Shown here: piece after piece, positions 37,345-48,300 of the stretch
Numbering within the stretch: position 1 is the first letter of the stretch
How the letters are laid out: each line of letters opens with the position of its first letter
Source: Podospora pseudoanserina
Lineage: Eukaryota; Ascomycota; Sordariomycetes; Sordariales; Podosporaceae
NCBI RefSeq assembly: GCF_035222485.1
Contig: NC_085921.1
Coordinates: 4,154,001 to 4,218,000 of the forward strand
Direction: 5' to 3'
DNA: 64,000 bases
Position numbers and translations under genes: made by a program
Notes under the pieces: generated by a model
The model's database searches: none
What the model was told of the DNA's origin: nothing
The model's input: the letters and a program-made list of their open reading frames with translations, nothing else

Positions 37345-37485
37345 TCACACCCCCCTTCGTCTAAACACCCTACTAACCATCTGCTGACACTGGGGGTTGC
37401 TGCACGCAAGATCCTCCCGTCTGGCGTCATGTTCCCTGCCGCAGACGCAGCAGGTCCAGGTCGTGATATAAACGGTGACGGGCAT
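37345..37485 (-). CDS. Small putative zinc-ribbon protein, 46 residues
   Basis: The ATG at 37485 has good context (CGAAAATGCCC) and opens a 46-residue frame: MPVTVYITTWTCCVCGREHD then a basic linker, ACSNPQCQQM and a basic tail. The spacing CxxC, then CxxxxC, fits a small zinc-binding ribbon of the kind seen in short Cys-rich fungal proteins. The frame is open further upstream to 37842, but that part has no protein character. A donor-like GTTAGT just after the CQQM segment leaves room for a spliced C-terminus. The function is not recognised. Probable but not certain. Confidence 0.45.
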   Translation of the reverse strand: MPVTVYITTWTCCVCGREHDARREDLACSNPQCQQMVSRVFRRRGV

Positions 37486-38202
37486 TTTCGCGAGGTCAGT
37501 GTTGTGGTCTGCAGGTATTAGTTGGTGGTGATGGTGATTGATGGTGATGAGAGAGAGGTGTAAAAGAGAAGCGAGGGACAGGGGGTTGTTAAATACAACA
37601 TCCACGGGGAGAGTGACATGGAGAGAGTGATGATAACTAGAGCGTTGTCTCTTGAGATGGGAACAACGCCATTGTCCCCTTGAATTTCTGTACAATTTCC
37701 TACCTACTCTACTCGCTTCGCAAGGGCAATAACATGCCATTAGAGCGGTTGAAAGGAAGCCACAGACGACATACTCACCCAGAATAACTAGTTCAACACA
37801 GACAAGTCCTCGCCAGTCAAACCAGCACACCGGACACTTCACATTTCACAGCACAAATCCGTCCATCCATCTGGAATGGAACCCTCCGTTTCTTAAACCC
37901 TACTCGCTATATCAAATTCTGTTCTGTCTCGCTATACCTCCCTCCCCCCCCCTTTTTCCCCACAACCCAACTCAAACCATAAAAAAACACAAAAGAAACA
38001 AAAAGAAAACCCCATGATGCATGCACAACCCCCAACCAGTCAATGACAACCTCTAAATATTCAAATTTCGCCACGACCCAGAGAGCCTCAAGAGACAAAC
38101 CACACAAAGTCCACGCAAGAACAAAAAGAAACAACGCTTTAAACAAGCAAATCACCCTCCCCCATCTCAACCCCCCACCCCCACCATCCACATCCTCGGC
38201 CT
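37486..38202. other. Spacer between two small minus-strand genes
   Basis: No firm gene. An open minus-strand frame at 37907-38191 reads as strongly hydrophobic, but the DNA is simply T-rich on that strand. It could be a spliced C-terminal exon of the gene at 38203-38475 (donor GTGAGT at 38226), but no good acceptor is seen. Confidence 0.4.
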
Positions 38203-38475
38203 CTACCCCTTCACCCGTCTACTCACCCTCCCGAACCTAACCCTCCTCCTCTCAACCCTCTTAGCCAGCTTGTTCCTCTCCTCACTCAACTCCTTTGACA
38301 ACATCCACGACAAAAACCCCTGTCCCGTCTTCAGATTCTCCCTCTGGTCCCCAACAATCCCAATCAGATCCTCCACAACATCAGCCACAGCCTCCACCTT
38401 CTCGTTACCCCTGCCGGGACCCTTGGTCAAGAACCAAAAGTGTCTATTCCAGCTTCTCGTGGAGTTGCTCGCCAT
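38203..38475 (-). CDS. Small hypothetical protein, 90 residues, helical and basic
   Basis: The ATG at 38475 (GCAAGATGGCG context) opens a 90-residue frame starting MASNSTRSWNRHFWFLTKGP, with helical segments EKVEAVADVVEDLIGIVGDQ and KELSEERNKLAKRVERRRVR. GC-rich third positions and the amphipathic pattern look like real coding sequence. A GTGAGT donor at 38226 near the end could splice the last eight codons away; the acceptor is unclear. An in-frame stop upstream near 38560 limits the N-terminus. It lies just downstream of the WDR26/Gid7 homologue on the same strand. Family not recognised; no signal peptide. Confidence 0.5.
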   Translation of the reverse strand: MASNSTRSWNRHFWFLTKGPGRGNEKVEAVADVVEDLIGIVGDQRENLKTGQGFLSWMLSKELSEERNKLAKRVERRRVRFGRVSRRVKG

Positions 38476-38809
38476 CTTGCCTTTATCTCCGAAAGGATTG
38501 AATGGCGCCGGCGATCGTCTGGTGATTAGGACCGAGTGTAGCCTGGATAAGCTGGCAGGCTCTCAGTTGCGAAGGAGGTGGTCACTGCCCCCATCTTCAC
38601 CCCAGTCGTGATCATCGCTGTTGTCATGATTTACAGCCACCGCCTCCTTGGCCACCTCCATCACCACCCTCACCCCAGAATAAACACAATATTTTTGCAA
38701 AATACGCGTCGTCAGTTGCCCTCTTGTTTTGAATTAACTCCCGCACTTTGGCTTCCACGGAAGCGATAACAACCCTCGCAGGTAACAGCGCAACCCGACC
38801 CGGAGCCCT
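38476..38809. other. Spacer between the WDR26/Gid7 stop and the small gene
   Basis: 334 bp, no gene seen. It should contain the WDR26/Gid7 3' untranslated region and the promoter or leader of the gene at 38475. Confidence 0.4.
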
Positions 38810-40758
38810 CTAAGCCAACTCATGAGCCCCCACTTCCTCCTCCTCCTCCTCCTCCTCCCCTTCTTCCTCCTCCCCATCCTCCTCATCGTTACCCCCATTT
38901 TCTCCAGGCCCCCCACCAGCACCACCACTCCCATTCCCACTTAACCCCCAGCCATTCGCCGCACCTGTCCTAGAAGGCTCCCCACCCGACGTCCCATTAG
39001 TCGTCGACCTCTGCCCCGGGACCGACTGCGCCCTCGCAGCCGCCCATTGTCTCGCCCGCTCAGGACTCGTCCATCTATTACCAGCAGGTAGTCAGCACCC
39101 CTTACCTTCGACATGAACAACTAAAAAAAAGAAAAACTCACATTTTCACCCTCCCCTCATCCCCACAAGTAGCATACATCCCCGCATCCCTCGGATTCCA
39201 ACAAACCGAATTCACCCTCGGGCTATGCGCCATCTTCTTGTGCACCAACTGCCCTGTCGTCCTGTGCCAGACAAACACGTTCCCGTCCTCGCTCCCGCTG
39301 ATCACAAGGTTCTCGCCCGCTCCCCCAAACCCCGCCCGGATAATCACCTCGCCCCCCGTGTGCCCCTTGTACTTTTGAAACACCTCCTTCGTCCCAAAGT
39401 CGTACAACAGTGCCTCGTCATCGACCGTGTTGACCAACAACCACTTTGAGTCCTGACTCAGGCTGACGCTAGTGAGCCTGCTCTCCAGTATCAGGTCGAC
39501 CTCGTACTCCCGACGAGGGATGTGGTAGATATGTACGCCGCGCCTGTCGTCCATAGCCACCAGCCACTCCCCATTCGCTGACACGACCAGGTCCTCGGTC
39601 CTATGCCGCCTGGTCCAGTTGTAGAGCAAACTTCCAGACAGGTCCCACTCACACAGCGACTTGGCCTTGTCAAGAGACCCAGTAATGAAGGTCCTCCCAT
39701 CCGGCAGCCACCCAGCACTGCTGACTGGCTCCCCAAACTTCTCGAGCGCCACGACCAGTTCCCCCGTCTGCGTGTTCCACACCTTGGCCTGCCCATCCAT
39801 ACTACAGCTCAAAAGCATCGTGCTGTCGGGGCTCCACGCAATGTTGGACACCTCAGCGTCGTGCGTGTTGATCACACGCACGTGGTTAAACGTCTGCGTG
39901 TTCCAGATGCAAATACCCTTGGCACTGCCGCAGGTTGCGAGGCGTTCGCCGTTGGGCGAGAACCTTATCTGCCACACCTCTCCCTGCTGCTTATCCAGCT
40001 CCACCATGACCTCGGTTGGGAACTGAGAGTGCTCGCACCGGTGATCCGAGTAGAGCGACGGCGGGTTTGTCGTCGTGTGATAGAGACACTTTTCTATCTG
40101 GTTGTTTTTCAGATCGTTGAGAAGCACAGCAAGTCTCTGTTCGGGGAGCATCACCGAGGGTGATATGGATTCTGTTGTCCCAAGTCAGCAAAACCCATAA
40201 TCCAACAACTTGGAAACCAACAACCTACCAGATAGCTTCCTCAACAACTTCCGTCTGCTATCCCCTCCGGCCCCATCCCACTCGGCCTTGCGCCTCAGAT
40301 CCTCCTGGTCTTGACACATTAGATACTTACTCAAGGTGCTGATAATATGCGGCTGATCCTTGCAAAGCGGCGTCAGCTCTCTCCTCAGGACCGCCAACGC
40401 CTTGTTCCTCTCGCTCTGCTCCAGAAGCTCCAGAAACTTTTGCTGCCTAAGTCTGAACCTCATCGAGTTGCGGTCCGCCCCAGGAGCGAGAATCAACCCT
40501 CCCAGTCCCCCTCCCCCCGGCCCCCAAAGCAGGCTCTCCGCATTGTCCCATCTCCCCTCCAGCACCGCCGCCCGGAAAGCTGCCACGTTCGGTGACTCGA
40601 CCTCGTACCCCGACTGCTGCGAGACTATCTGGGCCGCATCGGCATACCCCAAGTCATCCAGAGCTTGTATAAGAATCCTCGTGACTTCCTCACGGTCGTG
40701 ACCAAAGTAATCTGGCGGGACGTCGCCTCGGAGGTGGAGGGACGAGTACATGTCCTCG

Positions 40759-40826
<68 letters not shown>

Positions 40827-41322
40827 ACCGTTTCCGGTTTCGGTGTTGCTTTTGTTGCGTCTAAAAGCTGAACCGTGGGAAGCCCAACCGGCTCTGTAGG
40901 ATGATGATGACGATGATGAGGGTTGGGAATCGTAGTCGGTTCTCATGTCTTCTTCTCCAGTTCGTAATCTCTTGTTCGGTCGTGTTTGTTGTTGTTGAGG
41001 TAACAAAATGCCGGCGGTGGCGTCTTCGCCTTGAGAAGGCAGGTCCTCAGACTCGTCGCCCCGCTGCCTCCTTCCTAATATCTGCTGTGTTGTCGTCAGG
41101 TTGGGAGGGTTGGAAGTGGCGGCGGTGGTGGCAGAGGTGATTCCAGCCGAGGGGGCCTGCGGAGTGGGCTGCAACAACGATGCTATCGTCGAGGCTTGGG
41201 GAGGACTCGCAGTGGTGGTGGTGGAGGTGGCTGACGTAGTGTTGAGGGTTGGGGGTTGCTGGTCTGCCACGGCGATGGATGTTGGGGATCCGCGGGACTG
41301 GGGTTCTGTCCTCGCGGAATGC
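38810..41322 (-). CDS. WDR26 / Gid7-type LisH-CTLH-WD40 protein, start incomplete
   Basis: Exons 41322-40229, 40171-39142 and 39074-38810; introns GTAGGT...CAG and GTGAGT...TAG join in phase. At least 795 residues. The N-terminal part is Thr/Ser/Pro-rich with KRLRTGEED (possible nuclear signal) and about 24 consecutive Asn. A LisH motif (ILIQALDDLGYADAAQIV) and a CTLH region follow, then SISPSVMLPEQRLAVLL, the hallmark of WDR26-type proteins, and about seven WD40 repeats ending GDEGRVKIWTSPERARQWA. The tail is Gly- then Glu-rich. Known role: WDR26/Gid7 is the WD40 subunit of the GID/CTLH ubiquitin ligase that degrades gluconeogenic enzymes. The first in-frame ATG in the visible exon is at 40946; coding-like sequence continues upstream to a splice acceptor at 41323-41324, so a short 5' exon carrying the true ATG is probably missing from this model. 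Confidence 0.9.
40758..40827. repeat. Trinucleotide repeat encoding polyasparagine
   Basis: About 23 GTT units on the plus strand read as AAC (Asn) codons in the WDR26/Gid7 gene. The codons are uniform, so length polymorphism between strains is likely. Confidence 0.95.
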
Positions 41323-42490
41323 CTGTGGAAATGGTTGGGTTAGGGGGGTTAGGATATGAAGAGGAGAGGAGAGAAGAGGTAAGCAAATGTAATCGGCGGC
41401 GGGAATTGTTGAGTTGATGGGCACGGTCAAACGTGCGTGGAAAGCTTCTTTCTATGGATGTCGTCGTATTGCTTTGATGTGACGGGTCGTCGGAGCTAAG
41501 ATACGGTAGCGGACTTGCTGGCTGAGTGAGGGGCAACAACCCCAAGTGGCTTGCTGACGTGCCGTCACTGCTGCTCCGGGGCTTGATAATTGTTAGTGAA
41601 GGACGTGGAGGTTGAGGCCGTGCCTTTTAACCCCGATGGTGAAGAGAGGAAGAAGAATAACGATTGAGCGATATGCCCTCTAGTGATACCAAAACTTATT
41701 TTCAAGGAGGATGTTGGATTTGCAAATTCCAGAGCTTGAGAAGAATGTCTGGGGTCTCTGGAAGGGGGGATGTTGGGATGCCTGGGCATGTGCCTGCTCT
41801 GACAAGCATCCAATGCCGCCTACATGCGGTAAGAGCATCTGTGACCTACCTTACCCGGAAAGCTACGACAGCGATGAGATGGAGCTACAAGGTAAGAACG
41901 ATGTGTATAAGCTCAGTCAATGATTGTTTATATCATAAATCCTTTGCTTTGTCGAATGTCATTGTAAAGTATCAAAAGCTCTGGGTGCATATGTGGCTTG
42001 TCCCTCGTGATCGAGTGGGGACACCCACTGGCCAGTTGGTGCCTCACTGTGTTCTTCAGCGTGCGATTGGCCTAGAGAACAGCCTCACACTCTTATCGGG
42101 TGTGAGTGCAGCTTTAATGAAAGCCTAGATTATTAGTTCCCTCTATCTTGGTTGCAAAGAGTTGCACCACCACCTCTCTGTCTCAATCATCTCACACTGG
42201 TAAATCCCCCTCCTCAATCACATCTGCAAAAACACCCCCAGTGCAAAATAAATAAATAAATAAATATACATATAAATATATACTCAACGCCACTTGCTAA
42301 AATGCCATGCCATGCTAATAAATATATGCTACAGCTGCAACGCCTCAATCCTAATCTACTCTCCCCCCTCCCCTTTCCTTCCTCTCCCTTTTGACCACCT
42401 CTTATATACACCATCTCCTCATCTCATCCCATCTCATCCCACCCCTCTCATAATCTCTCTCGCCAAAAAACTCCTCGTCGTCTCGAAAGG

Positions 42491-42522
<32 letters not shown>

Positions 42523-43255
42523 TATAATGGACTCCCAAGAAACCAAAAAATAAATAAAAACGGAAGTCGTTTAAAAAGCGGGAATCATGTAATACAGAGA
42601 ATAGGCGTCAAATCAAAACCCCAAAAACGTAATAATGCAAGTTGTGCATTCCTCCTCTTTTTCTTCATCAATCCCCGTCTCTCTCTCCATGTCAAAGACG
42701 CCATCGTGGTAAAAATAAACTATCAAAACGCCCAAAAAGTGCAGCAAAATGTTTGTGGTGGTTGTTATTCCCTCATGACTCGTCGTCCGTAAGGTCGTCG
42801 TCGTATGTGAAGGTGATGCCGGGGGCGTGTTTGGTGGTGGTGGTGGTGGTGTAATGCGTAGAGTTTACAAAAAAAAAAATATTTAAGAAAACGCCGTTGA
42901 TATTAAAAAGCATGAAAAAGAGTCCAAGAAATCCAGGATGAAAAAGCCACAGATGATACAAGCGACGACAGCAGAATGAGAACAACCATGAGAATCATAT
43001 CCACAACTGGGGTGGTATCCAGCAACGGCCCCTCTCGTTCGTACAACAGTGGATACCACAACAGGCACCCGGGGGAACCAGGCATCTGGATCCTTTCGTT
43101 CCCACAAAAATCACGTCTCTGCCGGGTTCCCCCTCTCAAACATCGTGTCATCGTCTGATGCTGGTCCTCATCCGAGCATTGCAGCATCGCATCGTTCGAT
43201 TTGCCTTCGATTTTCCAGAATGCCCCTTAGGTCGGCAGTTAGCGGCAGTTGCTCG
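41323..43255. other. Upstream region of WDR26/Gid7 and 3' flank of the PH-domain gene
   Basis: It probably contains the 5' exon and promoter of the WDR26/Gid7 gene (41323 to about 41900), then AT-rich sequence with A-runs. A minus-strand frame at 42913-42773 ends in the coding-like peptide KHAPGITFTYDDDLTDDES but has no supported start; it is discussed as a finding. Confidence 0.45.
42491..42519. repeat. PolyA run, 29 bp
   Basis: Uninterrupted A tract on the plus strand in intergenic DNA. Confidence 0.95.
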
Positions 43256-44757
43256 TTAGAGAAACCCCCCCTCGCCAGCACCGAAGACACCGACGCTGCC
43301 GCGCCATCCGCAGCGATCACGCTCGCTCATCGAAGTTGGCGACTGCGGTGGCAGGGGTGCTGGTGGAGCAGCCCGGGGATGGAGGTGGTGAAGACTCTGA
43401 GGTGGTGATTGCGGCATGGGAGGGTCGGCCGCTTCGCCGTTGCTCCCCCGGCTGCTGGTGTTGCTTGTGTTGGTCTGGACCAGCAACAAGCTGCTCGTGC
43501 TGCTCAGCCTCTTGGTGAACTCGCTAAAGCTCAGGCGTTTGGCGCTCGAGTTGGATTGCCGCTTTTCCGTCTGGCTTCGTTGCAGAGGAGGGGGCGAGCC
43601 GGGGCCGAGGTTGGACAGTGAATCCTCGGCCAGCGCTGTTGAAGGAGAAGAGGCAATGATGGTCGCCAGCTGTGGTTGGGAGTGTGTTCTTTGAGACATG
43701 CCTGGCCTCGTCCGGTTGCCAGAGTAGCCTGTCTGGGGTCGAACACCGCTACTCGATGACAATGCCATCAGAGCCTCATGGTTATAGCTAAGCGGGGTCT
43801 TGATCGAGTGAGTTCTTGGTGGCGGGTGAGGTCGGTCTCGTAGGTCTGGTCGTCCAGAAATGTAATTCAAGGCCCGCTGAGCCGAACTGTGGTGGGATGA
43901 AAACCGGTCACTGTCCAAATCCGCCTCATCAAATGCCCCATCGCTATCGTCATCATCATCGTCGTCATATTCCGAGGAATCATCATCCAAGTCCCAAGCG
44001 CTTTTCAGCCCAGTTTGTTCGTCCAGGGCTGAAACTGACGCTGAAGCCGCAGCGGCTGTCTCTGCCTTCCGCCTGGCATCCTCAGCTTCTCGCTGCCTCC
44101 TTTTGTCATCCATGTCTCGCATAAGAGCATCAAATCGGGCCAATGAAGTCAGTTTCTCCTCGCCAGGAACTTCACGTTCCGAGCCGGGAATGCGCCGCAT
44201 TTGGAAAGCACGGTCCAGAATGGTTTCCCGTGGCCCTGGAGGCGATGTACCGGCATCCATAATAGGCGCAAGTGGTGTTGGGCCCGAACTGACACTCCCC
44301 CGTTCCCTCACCGGTGAGCTGAGAGCCGAGGACCGCCCTTGTGCCGAAGTCCACCCCTCGATAAACTCGCCCTGGTACTCGCCAACGGTGGTGGCCGGGG
44401 ACGGGAGGTCGGCCGGGAGCATAGTGGTGTAATTCTGGAAAGCCATATGGTGCGTCTGAATCGAGCTCGTGGCTGACGAAAGATCACTTCGCTTGGATCG
44501 CAGACTTGGTGAATCCGAGAAAGTCACAGGGCGGTCGCGCCCAGAGTGCGTCGTGTGGCCCCTGGTGAATCCGGGTCGCGGTCCAACATTCCCGCTGCCT
44601 GGCCTCTGGCTGTCGCTTAATTCCCTTGGACGGGTAAAGGGGTTGACAAATGTTGGTGAAGCGGGCGTGACCGGGCTCAGGGGCGCTCTGCCTGGCGGCA
44701 TATTGGGCTGAATGAGCTGCTGGATGAAGCGAGACCAGTCCTGGAGATTGTGTCTGG

Positions 44758-44789
<32 letters not shown>

Positions 44790-45369
44790 TGTTGCTCATC
44801 CAGGATACGGAACAACAGCTGTGCCGGTCCTGTGTCCTTGTTGGACGTGAAGCCAGCCGTACGACTTGAGCGTCGCTTCCGCAGCTTGTCCGCAATCGGG
44901 TCTGGAATAATGTTGATGACCAGAGTCGGGAGGACAGGTCCTTGTTTACGATGGGCCATCATCTGCACCTGACAGTCGGTGATGCTGTTGATTGAGTACT
45001 GCTGTGAAGGTTCTTGGTCGTCCTATCGATGCCACATGTTAGGTCACGCCACCCTTCGAATCGGTTCTCCTCGTCTTTCCCAAAGCACAACTCACTTTGG
45101 ACTTGTAGATCGACAGATAGATGCCTTCGGATGGCACTCTGAACAGCTCCCTGGGAGCCGAGCTCCTGTTGGACGGCGCGCGCATGATACCGGCCGTCCG
45201 GTCCCGCTGGGGGCCACCCACAACCAGATATCGAGGCTGGTGACACAAGGTCGTCAGTACAACTTGTCCGCTTGCCGTCTTCTCAACAGCATCCTTCTCA
45301 ACACACCTTCCACAACGCCCTCCCAATGATCGTGCCCCTATCCGGGGGCACGCTCAAGTATCCCTCCAT
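43256..45369 (-). CDS. PH-domain protein with long disordered tail
   Basis: Three exons: 45369-45307, 45236-45096 and 45022-43256, introns GTGTGT...CAG (70 nt) and GTGAGT...TAG (73 nt), all phase 0, 656 residues. Residues 1-165 form a PH-like fold: MEGYLSVPPDRGTIIGRALW, KPRYLVVGG, GIYLSIYKSKDD, NSITDCQVQMM, VLPTLVINIIPDP, and a closing helix HNLQDWSRFIQQLIQ. A basic cluster (KLRKRRSSR) and a polyGln run lie in the last loop before that helix. The remainder is Ser/Pro-rich with an acidic block (YDDDDDDDSDGAFDEADLD) and a short coiled segment (RDMDDKRRQREAEDARRKAE). It ends GVFGAGEGGFL. PH domains bind phosphoinositides or proteins at membranes; the specific role is unknown. The ATG is chosen because the PH fold begins immediately. 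Confidence 0.85.
44758..44797. repeat. CTG/CAG repeat encoding polyglutamine
   Basis: About 13 glutamine codons in the PH-domain gene, mostly CAG with CAA near one end, placed between the last strand and the C-terminal helix of the PH fold. Confidence 0.9.
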
Positions 45370-48300
45370 CTTGCCGCAGTTGTCGAGAAAGGCCACGGGC
45401 GAGGTTGTTGTTCTCGGTGCGATTGTCGTATCAGAACCAAAGACGATCGTGACAATCGGGAGAAGGTATTAAGCATTAAAGATAGCGCGCATCGTGAAAA
45501 GAAAAAAAGGCGAACTGGCGGTCCACGGTTCCGCTTTCTTCGTCTTCTGGCTCCCCGGTACCAGCTCGAACCTGGAAGCGATCGCTGCAAGGGGGTCTAT
45601 TCCAAACGAACAGCAACCGACACCACCTCAAACAAACAGCCTGGTAGCCAACAGCAAACGACAAGGAGAAGCGGTGGGGAACAGAAGGCAGAAGGGCAAG
45701 AGAAGAAGAGGAAGGATTTCTGTCTGTTCTTCAGAAAGAGACGATATCACCTCCGAGGAGGCCAGTCGGGTCAGGGTTGGACGAGGTCAAGCAAGGGACG
45801 AACCATGCAAACCAGGAGTGTCTGGAGGCGAGATTAATAAAAGAGCCCACCGTGCCAAGAGGCATTTTCAGTGAGCGAACCTGAGAGGGGGAGGGGGCAG
45901 CAGCAGCCAGCAGGTACCCAGGGGTTGGGATGGCTAGCCTGCGACTCTGACCAGGTTCACCAGGTTGACCAGGATGCCCTCGGTTTGACCCCATTGGACC
46001 AATTTCCAATCGCCTGCCAACACTTGGTTAGCATCACTGCAGTATCCGCAGATCCAGCGAGGCACCGACCCGGCGGTTCTGACCAGGAGACAGGAATGTT
46101 TTTCTTTGGCAAAGTGAAACGGGGCAGCATTCCTCTGCAAAGCGCTGAGGGGAGTGAAGTGAGTGTGACAGATCAACAAATGGCAGTATACATCCATCAG
46201 GTGCCTCGTGCCCCTTCTTTTTCCCGTTCGAGCACCCCCTGTGCAGTCGCTAATCGTGGGAGAATGTGGAGCCCCACCTCTGGATCAATGAGAGCGGGAC
46301 TTCTAGAGAGAAATGGGTTAGGGTGGTCTATCGCCGGGCTTCGGTGAAAATGGAATCCCCAAGTGGCCCATCAAATTGACCAAGATCGACAACCTGTGTG
46401 TCACCACATCTTTTTTGATCTCTGACTCTGGAGGGAGGGGGCACGGAGGGTGGTAGGGTTGCAGTTGTGCCTCGAGGACATCATTTGCTGTAAGATGGCT
46501 GATCTCTGCAGAGAAACAACCGGGTTGCCCCCTTCCAGATACGCCTGAATGTCAAGAGCTGTCGTGGTTTCGGACCCTGGCGGTCCTTGGGATAAACGGG
46601 GACAGATGCTGTACATTGTCTGCAATAGCCGGCGCTCATATAGATACCCTGCAGCATCTTTCTCTTATAAAGTTGCTCCTATCGGTCTGTTGTTTATCGC
46701 TCTTCCCGTCGGTGAGACTCACATATTACTTACATATGTTGTGCCCTCAACTGCAATACCACTCTAGACTCTCACTCACTCAGATCCTGTCGGAGCGGGG
46801 AATTTGATCTTGCACTCACTCACTCAGTCAGTCCAGGTGTTGGCTCCATAAAACGGCCCCTCTCGTCCCTGGTTATAGGCCATGTGGTTCGGCTGCTGCT
46901 GGCATGGTCCTGCATTATGTATGTATGCACTATGTATGGATGGACAGTACATGCATTAGCATACGAGCCAACGCCTATGTGGCTGCGCAAAAAAACCAAA
47001 AGGAAGCTTGCAGTGCGACTTGTCATTGAATTCCACATTCGGGGCATTCTTCGTCGTCGTCGATACACATCCGCTAGACCGAGAGCAGTTTGGGAGCCTC
47101 TCGTACACTTTTGTCCCCTGCCTCCCCGCTCCGGAGTTGACCCCGAGGAGAAGACAGACGTCGGCGGCAGAGTGGGAGGGAGAGAAGACTCAGATCTAGG
47201 TTGTGCCACACTGTCGGTGGCGGCAACGAGGATCGACCGTGGTGGACGGGCTGTCCGGCTGCTGACCGCATGTTCACATCCCGGCCGAACAAACGGGGAA
47301 AACGGCCGGGAGGTCGCACAAGAGAAAAAAAGAAGGAAAAAATTGCAATATGGAAAGGAGGCACGGAGACAGGTACTCGCCACCACCACACCACATGAGA
47401 AGCAGGCATAGTGGCGTGCTGCCGGTCCACTGTCGTGATGGTCGAGTGCGGTGAGGAGCCTGGGTGTCGATAGCGGCATGGGGCTGAGAGCGAGCCGCAA
47501 TATTGCATCATGCCGCCGGTGGTTCCAGCTTGTCGAATCAGTTTCTCGTTGCCGCTTGTTTTGTATCTGTTGATCCTTTTGATCTCTGGCTCAGATGCTG
47601 CTGCTCAAGAATCGAAGAGGTTGGCGTTGGCGATCTTGAGACGGTTTGTGCATTTGCGGGGTTATGCTCAATCAACCCCCGATCTGGCAGGGGTGAAGAC
47701 CAGGGGTGAAGACCAGGGGTAGGTGCTTTCTGCCATCTCGTCGTTGTTGACCTCTCCAATTTTCATGTCTCGTCTTCCCAGCACGATATCGCAGTGATGC
47801 GGCAGCGGTCTTGCCGCATAATATGCTGTGCAGTATGCGGTGAGCAGGACATGTCTTTGCCCCTTGCCCCCATTCGAACGTCAACAGAACGGTGAACGGT
47901 CCGGCCCTCACCTGCATTCCGCTTCCTCCTGAATTGTCAGTATTGCTTTTTCTCCGGGCTCAAAGAGGCCCACAATCTTCCCAGTCGAGAAGTGCCTGCA
48001 GCAGACAGTCTGGGCATGAAATGGCACCAAGTCGGACACGGTCAGTCAAGCTGAGCCCAAGCCGTTTGACGGAGCGAACCTATCGACTTGTCCGTCTCCA
48101 TGCCGCGTTGCCCGAGGTGGAAGGTGAAGGTCAGGTCACGGTGAGACAACAAGCTTATTTTCAGCGACGGGAATCGTTCAGCTTGACGAGGTGCCGCAAA
48201 AGCGCCTAGGCGGCGACGGCGGCAGCGATCTTTGAGGCCTGTAGAAGCCGAGATCGAGGTCAGTCAACAACAACGTTCTTGTGGGGGGGCCGGAAGCAGC

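Noticed and set aside
37907-38191. Hydrophobic minus-strand frame resembling a membrane protein
   Set aside because: The strand is simply T- and G-rich, which encodes Phe, Leu, Val and Trp; the first codon is GTG and no good acceptor links it to the gene at 38203-38475.
46820-47500. 226-codon minus and 175-codon plus overlapping frames
   Set aside because: The two overlap on opposite strands, neither shows a domain or splice-supported model, and composition is mixed; at most one could be real and I cannot support either.
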